Below, in pieces: positions 28,609-37,355 of a stretch of 64,000 nucleotides of DNA. Made by a program: the position numbers and the translations under genes. The DNA comes from Herminiimonas sp. (GTDB taxonomy: Bacteria; Pseudomonadota; Gammaproteobacteria; Burkholderiales; Burkholderiaceae). Under the pieces are notes generated by a model, which worked only from the letters and a program-made list of their open reading frames with translations, searched no databases and was not told where the DNA came from. The stretch lies in contig NZ_JAURVN010000014.1 of assembly GCF_030655415.1 (NCBI RefSeq), forward strand, positions 620,001 to 684,000, written 5' to 3'. Position 1 is the first letter of the stretch. Each line of letters opens with the position of its first letter.

Positions 28609-29919
28609 TCAGCTCAAATGTTCAAGACGGATCTTGGTGACTTTGCCCAAAACGGTAGGCAAGGCTTCGATTTTCTTGATTGCGGCTTCGACGTTTTTCT
28701 CTTGGGTCTGATGCGTCAACATGATGATGTCGGTTTGCGTTTCGCCCAGCGCTGGTTCTTTTTGCAACATGGCATCGATGGAAATCGTCGATTCCGCCAG
28801 GATGCTGGTGACATTGGCCAATACGCCCAGTTTGTCGGCTACATGCATGCGCAGGTAGTAACTGGTCGTCACTTCCGAGATAGGCAAGATAGGCGTATCG
28901 GTCATCGAATGCGGCTGGAATGCCAGATGCGGCACGCGGTGCGCTGGCAATGCGTCGGCCAGACGTGTGATATCGACCAAATCGGCAATCACGGCTGAAG
29001 CGGTAGGTTCTGCGCCCGCGCCTTTGCCGTAATACAAAGTTGCACCAACTGCATCGCCCTGCACCAACACTGCATTCATAGCTCCTTCAACATTGGCGAT
29101 CAAACGCTTGGTCGGGATCAGCGTCGGATGTACGCGCAGCTCGATGCCTTGCGGCGTGCGTTTGGCAATGCCCAGCAATTTGATGCGATAGCCGAGTTGT
29201 TCCGCGTAACGGATATCGACCGCTTCCAGCTTGGTGATGCCTTCCACGTGCGCTTTGTCGAATTGCACTGGAATACCGAATGCAATCGCCGCCATCAGTG
29301 TCGCTTTGTGGGCTGCGTCTATGCCTTCGATATCGAAAGTAGGATCAGCTTCGGCGTAACCGAGGCGTTGCGCTTCTTTCAAAACGGTGTCGAAATCCAG
29401 GCCCTTGTCGCGCATTTCGGACAGGATGAAATTGGTGGTGCCGTTGATGATGCCAGCGATCCATTCGATACGGTTTGCGGTCAAGCCTTCGCGCAAAGCC
29501 TTGATAATAGGAATGCCACCAGCCACGGCTGCTTCATAGGCAACCATCACGCCTTTTTCTTGCGCAGCCTTGAAAATTTCATCGCCGTGGATTGCCAGCA
29601 AAGCCTTGTTGGCGGTGACGACGTGCTTGCCATTGGCAATCGCCTTCAAGACCAAATCCTTGGCGATGCCGTAGCCGCCTATCAGTTCGATGACGATGTC
29701 GATGTCAGGATTGTTGACGACCAGATTGCCATCATTGACGACTTCGCATTGCGCGCCGACCAGTTCTTTGGCGCGAGCGACATCCAGATCTGCCACCATC
29801 ACGATTTCAATGGCACGTCCGGCGCGACGAGAAATTTCTTCCTGATTGCGCTTCAAGACATTGAATGTACCTGCACCGACGGTGCCGATTCCTAGCAAAC
29901 CTACTTTGATGGATTTCAT
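28609..29919 (-). CDS. hom: Homoserine dehydrogenase
   Basis: A 436-residue NAD(P)-dependent enzyme reducing aspartate semialdehyde to homoserine, the branch point to threonine and methionine. The Rossmann motif VGLLGIGTVGAGT is at residues 5-17; NGTTNFILSEM and GYAEADPTFDIEGIDAAHK are the substrate-site signatures. A C-terminal ACT domain (about 355-430) suggests threonine feedback. The start MKSIKVGLLG at 29919 is chosen over an in-frame ATG 48 bases upstream, whose extension is not conserved. alaA precedes it on the same strand. Confidence 0.95.
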   Translation of the reverse strand: MKSIKVGLLGIGTVGAGTFNVLKRNQEEISRRAGRAIEIVMVADLDVARAKELVGAQCEVVNDGNLVVNNPDIDIVIELIGGYGIAKDLVLKAIANGKHVVTANKALLAIHGDEIFKAAQEKGVMVAYEAAVAGGIPIIKALREGLTANRIEWIAGIINGTTNFILSEMRDKGLDFDTVLKEAQRLGYAEADPTFDIEGIDAAHKATLMAAIAFGIPVQFDKAHVEGITKLEAVDIRYAEQLGYRIKLLGIAKRTPQGIELRVHPTLIPTKRLIANVEGAMNAVLVQGDAVGATLYYGKGAGAEPTASAVIADLVDITRLADALPAHRVPHLAFQPHSMTDTPILPISEVTTSYYLRMHVADKLGVLANVTSILAESTISIDAMLQKEPALGETQTDIIMLTHQTQEKNVEAAIKKIEALPTVLGKVTKIRLEHLS

Positions 29920-30008
29920 AATTTCTACTTGATTAAGTTCAGGTGAAGCGGATGACGAATACATCACGCGTCTGCTAAAAAACGAACGCGTTGCTAGCGG
30001 CGAAAAGC

Positions 30009-31232
30009 TTAGCCGAGGCGTTTGCGATAGCCTTCGAGGAAATGCGCAATGCGGCCGATCGCCAATGTCAGATCATCGGAATTCGGCAGGAATACTACCC
30101 TGAAATGGTCAGGCGTCGGGCAATTAAAGCCTGTGCCCTGCACGATCAATACGCTTTCTTCCTGCAGCAATTGATAAGCGAAATCCTGATCATCCTTGAT
30201 CGGATACATCTGCGGATCAAGACGCGGGAACATGTACAAAGCCGACTTTGGCTTGACGCAAGTCACACCTGGGATTTCGGTCAACAGCTTGTGCGCCAAA
30301 TCGCGCTGACGCAACAAGCGTCCGCCCGGGCCAACCAAATCATTGATGCTTTGATAGCCACCCAGCGCTGTTTGAATTGCATACTGACCAGGCACATTTG
30401 CGCACAGACGCATCGATGCCAGCATGTTCAAGCCTTCAATGTAATCCTTGGCGTAACGCTTCTCGCCCGAAACGATCATCCAGCCGGCGCGATAACCGCA
30501 AGCGCGATAATTTTTCGACAAACCGTTGAAAGTGATGAACAGCACATCGTCGGCCAGTGAAGCCAGCGAGGTGTGTGTCGCGCCGTCGTACAAAACTTTG
30601 TCGTAAATTTCATCAGCGAAAATAATCAGCTGATGTTGACGCGCGACGTCGACGATTTGCTGCAGCAATTCAACCGGATACAAAGCACCGGTCGGATTGT
30701 TCGGATTGATGACGACGATTGCCTTGGTATTCGAATTGATCTTTTTCTTGATGTCTTCAATATCCGGGAACCAGCCAGCCTGTTCATCGCAGACGTAATG
30801 CACAGGTGTGCCACCAGACAAACTGACGGCGGCTGTCCACAGCGGATAATCAGGCGAAGGCACCAGCACTTCGTCGCCGGTATTCAGCAAAGCATTGACG
30901 CTCATCACGATCAACTCGGATGCGCCGTTACCCAGATAGATATCGTCGATGGTGACGCCGGCGATTTTCTTTTCCTGCGTGTACTGCATGATCGCCTTGC
31001 GTGGCGCGAACAAGCCTTTGGAATCGGTGTAACCCGAGGCGTTCGACATATTGCGAATCATGTCTTGCACGATTTCATCAGGCGCATCGAAACCGAAAGT
31101 GGCGAGATTGCCGATGTTCAGCTTGATGATCTTGTGACCGTCTTCTTCCATCTGCCGCGCTTTTTCCAGCACGGGTCCACGTATGTCGTAACAAACGTCA
31201 GCAAGTTTTTTCGATTTTTGGATCGGTCGCAC
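30009..31232 (-). CDS. alaA: Glutamate-pyruvate aminotransferase AlaA
   Basis: A 407-residue PLP class I aminotransferase making alanine from pyruvate and glutamate. It follows E. coli AlaA (YfbQ) closely by memory: VCYDIRGPVLEKA near the start, LNIGNLATFGFDAPDEI, DIYLGNGASELIV, VINPNNPTGA, and the PLP lysine in FNGLSKNYRACGYRAGWM. MLASMRLCANVPGQYAIQTALGG is a further shared block. It lies 89 bases upstream of hom, a common betaproteobacterial order. Confidence 0.93.
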   Translation of the reverse strand: MRPIQKSKKLADVCYDIRGPVLEKARQMEEDGHKIIKLNIGNLATFGFDAPDEIVQDMIRNMSNASGYTDSKGLFAPRKAIMQYTQEKKIAGVTIDDIYLGNGASELIVMSVNALLNTGDEVLVPSPDYPLWTAAVSLSGGTPVHYVCDEQAGWFPDIEDIKKKINSNTKAIVVINPNNPTGALYPVELLQQIVDVARQHQLIIFADEIYDKVLYDGATHTSLASLADDVLFITFNGLSKNYRACGYRAGWMIVSGEKRYAKDYIEGLNMLASMRLCANVPGQYAIQTALGGYQSINDLVGPGGRLLRQRDLAHKLLTEIPGVTCVKPKSALYMFPRLDPQMYPIKDDQDFAYQLLQEESVLIVQGTGFNCPTPDHFRVVFLPNSDDLTLAIGRIAHFLEGYRKRLG

Positions 31233-31469
31233 AGCGGTGTTCCTTGTTATTTTTTAGAGCGATCGATCAAGATCCGATCAGCTCTAATGAAAACGCCGGT
31301 TCGTCACAGCAGCCGATACAAGATCGACAACCGGAGCCCGGCGAAAATGACGTCTGCAAGCTTGCAGCGCGAAAGAGATCCATTTTGCCGAAAGCGACCG
31401 ATTTTATCAATCGCTAAAGGCGGATTTAAAGCTGAAAACGTTACAATAAGCGTTCTTTATCTTCTAACT

Positions 31470-31497
31470 ATCGGAATTAGGCTCTGTCGATTCCGAT
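31470..31497. promoter_or_regulatory. Dyad upstream of the Mth938-like gene
   Basis: ATCGGAAT (31470-31477) and ATTCCGAT (31490-31497) are perfect inverted 8-bp arms with a 12-base spacer, ending 21 bases before the ATG at 31519. A TACAAT box lies 25 bases further upstream. The dyad could be an operator or a leader hairpin. Confidence 0.4.
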
Positions 31498-31518
31498 TTA
31501 TATTCTTCCTATACCGTT

Positions 31519-31917
31519 ATGAAGCTCCACAGCAGCAATACCCAGCAATATCAGACCGTCACCTCGTACGAAGACAATGGTGTAGAGATCAACCTCATTC
31601 CATTCAGCAATAGCCTCATCGTTTTGCCTGAAATCGCGCCCTCAGCCTGGCCGGTCACGTCTTTCGATGCGCTGACAATTGAGCATTTCGAACAAATCAA
31701 TGCAATCTCACCGGATGTTGTGATCCTCGGTACCGGCAAGCGTCAGCGCTTCGTGCATCCGCGCCTGACCGCGCCACTGACAACGCGTCGCATCGGCGTT
31801 GAATGCATGGATAATCAAGCTGCGTGCCGCACTTACAACATTCTGATGACTGAAGGTCGCAAGGTCGCGCTGGCGTTGATATTTGACGTAGACCCAACAC
31901 CTGCAACGACAGCTTGA
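31519..31917 (+). CDS. Mth938-like domain protein (DUF498)
   Basis: A 132-residue soluble protein of the Mth938-like family (bacterial relatives of NDUFAF3). Recognisable blocks are WPVTSFDALTIEHFEQI, VVILGTGKRQRFVHPRL, GVECMDNQAACRTYNILMTEGRKVALAL. Molecular function is not known in bacteria. It is divergent from alaA and stands alone. Confidence 0.85.
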   Translation: MKLHSSNTQQYQTVTSYEDNGVEINLIPFSNSLIVLPEIAPSAWPVTSFDALTIEHFEQINAISPDVVILGTGKRQRFVHPRLTAPLTTRRIGVECMDNQAACRTYNILMTEGRKVALALIFDVDPTPATTA

Positions 31918-32256
31918 GGCGATTGCTCCACGCGATTTGATATCGCTTGATGTGTGGATGGCCAAGCTGATTTTAGCCGTGCTTCTGCGCTTTCAGCCAG
32001 CATCAAGCACGCTTGAACCATCACACAAAACTATTGTCTTTTGTATAGTGCCGAGTCAGACTTGATGAAGATTTTGATCCGAAGTGCTGGATGAAAAAAA
32101 TTTCAGGTTTAATTGCTTGAAGGACAAAAACTCGCCCCCATGTTCGGTTCTGGCCGCATTATTTGTCTTCATCCGCATGCCGGAATGACAACGAATCGAT
32201 AGGCTAGCGTGCGCTGCTCACAGCGCCGACACCATCGACAAAGAGAGTGATAACAA
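31918..32256. other. Intergenic region before bcp
   Basis: These 339 bases have no convincing gene. A short minus-strand frame near 31833-32024 overlaps the preceding gene and lacks a ribosome site. The region should hold the bcp promoter; a TATAGT near 32044 is a possible -10 element, but no good -35 partner was seen. Confidence 0.4.
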
Positions 32257-32751
32257 ATGGATCAAGACATCGCCGTGGTAGAGCGCCCTTCCGTACTGAA
32301 CAAGATAGTGCCGGATTTTTCCGCCGCGATGACTGGTGATCAGACATTTCAACTATCTGATTACAAAGGGAAAAATATTGTCTTGTATTTTTACCCGAAG
32401 GACAACACACCAGGCTGCACCACGGAAGGCATACAATTCCGCGAAATGTATCCGCAATTCCAGCAAGCCAATACCGAGATTTTCGGCGTTAGTCGCGACA
32501 GCATCCGTTCACACGAAGGCTTCAAGGCCAAACTGGACATGCCGTTTCAGTTGATTTCTGATCCAGATGAAACGCTGTGTTTGATGTTCGATGTCATGAA
32601 GATGAAAAATATGTATGGCAAGAAAGTGCGCGGCATCGAACGCTCAACTTTTATCATTGACGAGTCGGGTAAATTGGTGAAAGAATGGCGTGGAGTGAAA
32701 GTGCCTGGACACATCGATGAAGTACTGGAGTTTGTGAAGGCTCTTGCATAG
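32257..32751 (+). CDS. bcp: Thioredoxin-dependent peroxiredoxin (Bcp/PrxQ)
   Basis: A 164-residue peroxiredoxin reducing hydrogen and alkyl peroxides. The peroxidatic cysteine is Cys54 in FYPKDNTPGCTTEG. E. coli Bcp has its resolving Cys five residues later; here that position is Gln/Phe, and the only other Cys is near 107. The enzyme may therefore work by a 1-Cys or distant-Cys mechanism. The C-terminal FIIDESGKLVKEWRGVKVPGH block is standard. A terminator follows. Confidence 0.93.
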   Translation: MDQDIAVVERPSVLNKIVPDFSAAMTGDQTFQLSDYKGKNIVLYFYPKDNTPGCTTEGIQFREMYPQFQQANTEIFGVSRDSIRSHEGFKAKLDMPFQLISDPDETLCLMFDVMKMKNMYGKKVRGIERSTFIIDESGKLVKEWRGVKVPGHIDEVLEFVKALA

Positions 32752-32793
32752 GTTTGCAGAAACCCATTGAATTCAAAAGAATTTTTCTTCAAG

Positions 32794-32840
32794 AAAGCCG
32801 TTTGCGGATATGGCCACGAGCCTGCCCAAACGGCTTTTTT
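32794..32840 (+). terminator. Terminator after bcp
   Basis: AAAGCCGTTTG (32794-32804) pairs with CAAACGGCTTT (32827-32837) in an 11-bp stem with a 22-base loop, followed by a T-run. It lies 43 bases after the bcp stop. Confidence 0.75.
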
Positions 32841-32975
32841 ACTTTTCGATTTGTATCGTCTTCGTTTTTCTCCTGCTGCATCCGTCGTTTCAACCCTCCC
32901 TCAATCTGTTTTTCGTACCTTTGTCACCGTTTGTACCCGTTTTCATGTTTCCAAACTTACTAGATCGAGGTCCTG

Positions 32976-34634
32976 ATGCCACTGCCTAAATTACCGAGCA
33001 AGCCTGCCGCATTGCTGTCACCACAAGATTATCCGAAGGCGGACAAGGACAAGATTGTCAAAGCACTGACATTGATTGAGCCGAGAGCGCGCGCTAACCC
33101 GCCTGCCCCGGCTCCCGTCCGCGCCAAGATCGTGGAAAAAGCACCGGCTGAAAAACCGCGCGCAGTATCTACACAAACCGTGGCAGTTGCACCGAAATCC
33201 GGCACCCGCCGTCCAGTCGACAAGTCCGGCATTAAAAAATTGTTTGTGCTGGATACCAATGTATTAATGCACGATCCAACATCGCTGTTCCGTTTTGAGG
33301 AACACGACGTCTATCTGCCTATGATGACGTTGGAAGAGCTGGACGATCACAAAAAAGGCATGTCGGAAGTTGCACGCAGCGCGCGTCAAGTATCCCGTTC
33401 GCTGGATGCACTGGTCAGCGGCATTGAAGAGAATGCGATCGATGATGGCATTCCTCTTTCGAAGCTGGGCAACAAGGACGCCAAGGGTCGTCTCTTCTTC
33501 CAGACCAAACTGCAAAACGTCACGCTGCCTGAAGGCCTGCCTATGGGCAAGGCTGACAATCAGATCCTCGGTGTAGTACGCGCGCTGGAATCGCAATATC
33601 CAGGTCGTCCTATCGTGCTGGTATCCAAAGACATCAACATGCGCATCAAGGCGCGTGCGATGGGCTTGCCGGCTGAAGAGTACTTCAACGATCACGTGCT
33701 GGAAGATACTGATCTGCTCTACTCGGGCATCATGCAATTGCCGGATGACTTTTGGATCAAGCATGCGAAGGGTATGGAGTCGTGGCAAGAAAACAAGCAC
33801 GGTAGCGGCTATACCTTCTATCGGTTAAGTGGCCCGGTCGTGCCGGCGATGCTGGTGAATCAGTTCGTCTTCATGGAACCAAAGAACGGTGAAGCATCGT
33901 TCTACGGCCAGGTACGCCAGATCAATGGCAAGACGGCTGTTATCCAAACCTTGCGTGACTACGCGCATACCAAGAACAGCGTATGGGGCGTGACAGCACG
34001 TAACCGTGAACAGAACTTTGCGCTGAATCTGTTGATGGATCCAGAATGCGATTTCGTCACACTGCTCGGTCAAGCCGGTACTGGTAAAACACTGTTGGCA
34101 TTAGCAGCAGGTTTAGCCCAAGTACTGGAAACCAAGCTCTACAGCGAAATCATCGTGACCCGCGTTACGGTGCCCGTCGGCGAAGATATCGGCTTCTTGC
34201 CAGGTACCGAAGAAGAGAAGATGTCGCCGTGGATGGGCGCGTTCGATGACAACTTGGAAGTGCTCAACAAGTCCGACAACGATGCTGGTGAATGGGGTCG
34301 TGCCGCAACGCAGGATCTGATTCGTTCACGCATCAAGATCAAGTCGCTGAACTTCATGCGCGGTCGTACCTTCGTCAACAAGTTCTTGATCATCGATGAA
34401 GCGCAAAACTTGACGCCGAAACAAATGAAAACACTGGTCACCCGCGCAGGTCCGGGCACCAAGATTGTTTGTCTCGGCAACATCGCGCAAATCGATACGC
34501 CTTATTTGACTGAAGGTTCCAGTGGATTGACTTATGTTGTCGATCGCTTCAAAAGTTGGGGGCATGGCGGGCACGTCACATTGGCACGTGGTGAGCGTTC
34601 ACGTTTGGCTGATCACGCTAGTGAAGTTTTGTAA
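32976..34634 (+). CDS. PIN-PhoH family ATPase/ribonuclease
   Basis: A 552-residue two-domain protein. After a Pro/Ala-rich N-terminus (about 1-85), a PIN nuclease domain begins at LFVLDTNVLMHDPTSLF, with acidic residues in LEELDDHKKG. The PhoH P-loop ATPase follows (GQAGTGKTLLALA near 365-377), with the Walker B-like FLIIDEAQNLTPKQMKTLVTR and GNIAQIDTPYL. This PIN-PhoH fusion (YlaK type) is thought to act on RNA, combining helicase-like ATPase and RNase activity. It is a single gene closed by a strong terminator. Confidence 0.92.
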   Translation: MPLPKLPSKPAALLSPQDYPKADKDKIVKALTLIEPRARANPPAPAPVRAKIVEKAPAEKPRAVSTQTVAVAPKSGTRRPVDKSGIKKLFVLDTNVLMHDPTSLFRFEEHDVYLPMMTLEELDDHKKGMSEVARSARQVSRSLDALVSGIEENAIDDGIPLSKLGNKDAKGRLFFQTKLQNVTLPEGLPMGKADNQILGVVRALESQYPGRPIVLVSKDINMRIKARAMGLPAEEYFNDHVLEDTDLLYSGIMQLPDDFWIKHAKGMESWQENKHGSGYTFYRLSGPVVPAMLVNQFVFMEPKNGEASFYGQVRQINGKTAVIQTLRDYAHTKNSVWGVTARNREQNFALNLLMDPECDFVTLLGQAGTGKTLLALAAGLAQVLETKLYSEIIVTRVTVPVGEDIGFLPGTEEEKMSPWMGAFDDNLEVLNKSDNDAGEWGRAATQDLIRSRIKIKSLNFMRGRTFVNKFLIIDEAQNLTPKQMKTLVTRAGPGTKIVCLGNIAQIDTPYLTEGSSGLTYVVDRFKSWGHGGHVTLARGERSRLADHASEVL

Positions 34635-34678
34635 AACTGGTTGTCAGACGCGTGTTTTAAAACATGCTCGTTGGATAC

Positions 34679-34711
34679 AAAAAAGCCTGCTGAATCAGCA
34701 GGCTTTTTTTA
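34679..34711 (+). terminator. Terminator after the PhoH gene
   Basis: AAAAAAGCCTGCT and AGCAGGCTTTTTT flank a 5-base loop, followed by more T, about 45 bases past the stop. Confidence 0.9.
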
Positions 34712-34786
34712 TTGGATTTGGGGGTTTTGATTTGTAGTTTTGGTTTCTTGGTATTAAGACGGTATTTTCTTCTGGCTGACTCAGTA

Positions 34787-34855
34787 TGCCGGGGGTAGCC
34801 CGGCGGCTACTCACTTTTCTTGCTTCGCCAAGAAAAGTAAGCAAAAGAAGGCGAC
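34787..34855 (+). repeat. Interspersed hairpin repeat, left copy
   Basis: A 69-bp element matching the reverse complement of 35298-35366 with one mismatch. It contains two nested hairpins: GCCGGG/CCCGGC at its outer end, and ACTTTTCTTG-6 nt-CAAGAAAAGT (10-bp perfect stem) in the middle, followed by AAGCAAAAGAAGGCGAC. Weaker similarity continues inward (CGAAGCCG.TGCCC, then AACTCGCT.CGCTCA). Elements with this AAAAGTAAGCAAAAGAAG core are, from general knowledge, scattered in many proteobacterial intergenic regions. Confidence 0.85.
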
Positions 34856-35107
34856 CGCGAAGCCGCTGCCCTTCGGGTTCCCGTCGGTGCAAATCAAAAA
34901 ATGGGAAGCGAACGAAACTCGCTACGCTCAGACAGCGTTCACTTCTTTTTCCATTTTCTGCTCCGCACAAACGGCAGCGTCAGAGCGGGGGAAGTTCAAC
35001 GGCTAGATCAACTTCAAGGTCGTAATTCAACTGCCGCAACATAGTTGGAGAACAACTCAAAATGCATCTGTACTGAAATAGTAATTTTGTTTCGATGGCC
35101 ATTTTTT

Positions 35108-35137
35108 GGTTTTGGTTTTGGTTTTGGTTTTGGTTTT
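35108..35137 (+). repeat. Hexanucleotide microsatellite (GGTTTT)5
   Basis: Five exact tandem copies of GGTTTT, with T-rich flanks. It is intergenic, between the two inverted repeat copies. Five GG tracts spaced by four T could in principle form a two-layer G-quadruplex. Confidence 0.9.
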
Positions 35138-35297
35138 TCAAGTACGCCTTTGACCTTAACCGCATGTGACGTTGCCAAGGCAAGCGGTCGTCAGGCGGAT
35201 AAAGAGCGCAAACCTGTTTGAGCGCAGCGAGTTTGTTTGTGCTCCCGACTGATGATCGTTTGACTTGGGTACCCGCAAAGCGGGCAACGGCTTCTGC

Positions 35298-35366
35298 GTC
35301 GCCTTCTTTTGCTTACTTTTCTTGGCGAAGCAAGAAAAGTGAGTAGCTGCCGGGCTACCCCCGGCA
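35298..35366 (-). repeat. Interspersed hairpin repeat, right copy (inverted)
   Basis: The reverse complement of this 69-bp stretch equals the left copy at 34787-34855 except for one base (A for G at the outer hairpin). The two copies point toward each other across about 440 bases and are both close to terminators of the flanking genes. Confidence 0.85.
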
Positions 35367-35422
35367 ACTCACCGAGAAAAGAGAAAAGCATCAGCAACAA
35401 CAAAACAAAACCAACCCCAGAA

Positions 35423-35457
35423 TAAAAAATGCCGCTCAGCTAACCCCTGAACGGCAT
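35423..35457 (-). terminator. Terminator after pit
   Basis: On the minus strand ATGCCGTTCAG and CTGAGCGGCAT form an 11-bp stem (one G-U pair) with a 7-base loop, followed by TTTTTTATT. It lies about 35 bases past the pit stop. Confidence 0.85.
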
Positions 35458-35488
35458 CTCCACTTTAAGCGGCAATTGCAAATAGCAA

Positions 35489-36496
35489 TTACATAATCAT
35501 CGTACCTATCCACCAAGCAATAGCCGCAACGAAAGCCGAAGCAGGAATCGTGAAGATCCAGGCCCACACAATATTGCCTGCAACACCCCAACGCACTGCT
35601 GACATTTTCCGCGAAGCACCGACACCGACAATCGCGCCGGTAATCGTATGTGTGGTCGAAACCGGAACACCAATCGCCGTCGCCAGGAACAAGGTAATCG
35701 CACCACCGGTTTCCGCACAGAAGCCACCGACTGGTTTTAGCTTGGTGATTTTTTGTCCCATGGTTTTGACGATACGCCAGCCACCGAACAAGGTGCCTAG
35801 GCTGATCGCGCTATAGCAGCTGATGATGACCCACCATGGCAAGGCATCTTGTGCAGTCGATACGCCAGCGGCGATCAACAACATCCAGATAATGCCCATG
35901 GTTTTTTGTGCATCGTTACCGCCGTGACCCAGGCTGTACATTGCTGCCGAAACCAGTTGCAGACGACGGAACCATCTATCTACGTTGCGCGGTGTCGAAC
36001 GCACAAACAACCACGACACCAAGATCATCATCAAGGAACCGAACAGGAATCCAAGCAAAGGTGACAGGACGATAAACAGAATGATCTTCAGCAAGCCGGA
36101 TGCGATCAATGCGTCGGTACCGGACTTGGCAACTGCAGCACCGACCAAACCACCGATCAGTGCGTGCGACGACGAAGATGGCAAACCGAAATACCAGGTC
36201 AAGGCATTCCAGAAAATTGCTCCCATCAAAGCACCGAACACGACGTAATGATCTATGACTAGCGGATCGATAGTGCCGGTGCCTATGGTCATCGCGACTT
36301 TAAGATGGAAAACACCGATCGCGATAAAGTTGAAAAACGCCGCCATCATTACCGCGTTTTGCGGCTTCAAGACACCGGTCGACACCACCGTCGCAATCGC
36401 GTTTGCTGCATCGTGGAAGCCATTCATGAAATCGAATACCAGCGCCAGTGCAATCAGCGCGGCGAGGACATAAATGCTCATGGTAAGAGTTTGCAT
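35489..36496 (-). CDS. pit: Low-affinity inorganic phosphate transporter (PiT)
   Basis: A 335-residue membrane protein with about ten helices. Both PiT signature repeats are present: FDFMNGFHDAANAIATVVSTGVL at the start and GVPVSTTHTITGAIVGVG near the end, each with the GxxDAxNAI- or STTH-type core. It takes up metal-phosphate or Na+/H+-coupled phosphate. A second in-frame ATG five codons downstream is an equally likely start. The DUF47 gene precedes it by 120 bases, a standard pairing. A TGGCTCGG/CCGAGCCA hairpin at 36566-36590 sits between the two genes. Confidence 0.94.
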   Translation of the reverse strand: MQTLTMSIYVLAALIALALVFDFMNGFHDAANAIATVVSTGVLKPQNAVMMAAFFNFIAIGVFHLKVAMTIGTGTIDPLVIDHYVVFGALMGAIFWNALTWYFGLPSSSSHALIGGLVGAAVAKSGTDALIASGLLKIILFIVLSPLLGFLFGSLMMILVSWLFVRSTPRNVDRWFRRLQLVSAAMYSLGHGGNDAQKTMGIIWMLLIAAGVSTAQDALPWWVIISCYSAISLGTLFGGWRIVKTMGQKITKLKPVGGFCAETGGAITLFLATAIGVPVSTTHTITGAIVGVGASRKMSAVRWGVAGNIVWAWIFTIPASAFVAAIAWWIGTMIM

Positions 36497-36616
36497 GGAG
36501 TTTTAATTTCTGTTCTATCTGCACGTGGAGCCAACGATGTTGGCAACCGCAAAACCTGCAATACGTGGCTCGGCAAACATCCCCGAGCCAGCTGCAATGA
36601 AAATACGTTTAAATTC

Positions 36617-37243
36617 TCAAGCGTTTTCTACGATGATGCCTTCGATAATGTTGGCAACATCTTCGCAACGATCGGTGACGGTTTCCAGCAATTCGTAAAT
36701 CGCTTTCAGCTTGATCAAATTGCGGACATCCGGTTCTTCACGGAACAGTTTGGACATCGCAGCGCGCATCACGTGATCGGCGTCGGATTCCAGGCGATCG
36801 ATTTCCTGACAGATGGCCAGAATTTCGCGTGAGTTATCCATGTTGTGCAACAAAGCTACTGCTGCTTTTACTTTTTCGGTACACGCCAGACACAGTTCAG
36901 CCAGACGTTTTGCTTCTGGTGTGATGGCCTTGATGTCGTACAGCGAAATGGTTTGTGCTGCATCCTCAAGCAAATCGAGAATGTCATCCATGCGCGTAAT
37001 CAATTGGTGAATATCGTCGCGATCCAGCGGCGTGATGAAAGTCTTGTGCAGCGCATCCAGCGTTGCATGCGTGACTTTGTCGGCCTGCTTTTCAATACCT
37101 TCGATTGCATGTACGCGAATTTCAAGATCGTCGAAGTTGGTCATTAATGCGACCATCTCTTTTGCACCCTTGACACAAAATTCCGCGTGCTCATTGAAGA
37201 GATCGAAAAATTTGCCTTCTTTCGGCATAAGTCGTCCAAACAT
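36617..37243 (-). CDS. DUF47 (PhoU-like) phosphate transport accessory protein
   Basis: A 208-residue all-helical protein of the DUF47/TIGR00153 family, related to PhoU. It begins MFGRLMPKEGKFFDLFNEHAEFCVKGAKEM and contains EKQADKVTHATLDALHKTFITPLDRDDIHQL and RMDDILDLLEDAA, the metal-ligand ExxxD and Dxxx[DE] helices of PhoU-like folds. It is encoded directly upstream of pit and is thought to modulate that transporter. It is the first gene of a two-gene leftward operon. Confidence 0.93.
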   Translation of the reverse strand: MFGRLMPKEGKFFDLFNEHAEFCVKGAKEMVALMTNFDDLEIRVHAIEGIEKQADKVTHATLDALHKTFITPLDRDDIHQLITRMDDILDLLEDAAQTISLYDIKAITPEAKRLAELCLACTEKVKAAVALLHNMDNSREILAICQEIDRLESDADHVMRAAMSKLFREEPDVRNLIKLKAIYELLETVTDRCEDVANIIEGIIVENA

Positions 37244-37355
37244 GATTGCTCTCTTTGAATATTAAAATGTTGAAATGAGGTGGTGCGCACAGAGTGTTCT
37301 GGTGCCGCTGACAAAATTTAAAACAGTTGAGATCGTCTTCATCAATAACGCTGCA

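Larger units (their letters stand above)
34635..35488. other. Long non-coding block between phoH and pit
   Basis: Of these 854 bases none looks coding. From left to right they hold the phoH terminator, a 69-bp hairpin repeat (34787-34855), and a variable stretch with a GAACG...CGTTC hairpin (34910-34940). Then come an unremarkable AT-rich part, a (GGTTTT)5 run (35108-35137), the inverted second copy of the repeat (35298-35366) and the pit terminator. Short open frames inside the repeats encode basic low-complexity peptides and are rejected. Confidence 0.7.

Noticed and set aside
29128..29895. 255-codon + strand frame opposite hom
   Set aside because: Antisense shadow of hom with no domain and no start signal.
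30573..31613. 346-codon + strand frame opposite alaA
   Set aside because: Antisense to alaA and running into the Mth938-like gene; no family features.
31833..32024. Small minus-strand gene overlapping the Mth938-like gene
   Set aside because: No ribosome site, overlap with a real gene, and no conserved features.
34787..35366. The inverted repeats as ends of an insertion sequence
   Set aside because: No transposase frame lies between them and no target-site duplication is visible; hairpin-rich interspersed repeats explain them better.
34786..35403. Short basic open frames (for example MPGVARRLLTFLASPRKVSK) in the hairpin repeats
   Set aside because: They arise from the repeat DNA itself in both copies; such peptides are a known annotation artefact.
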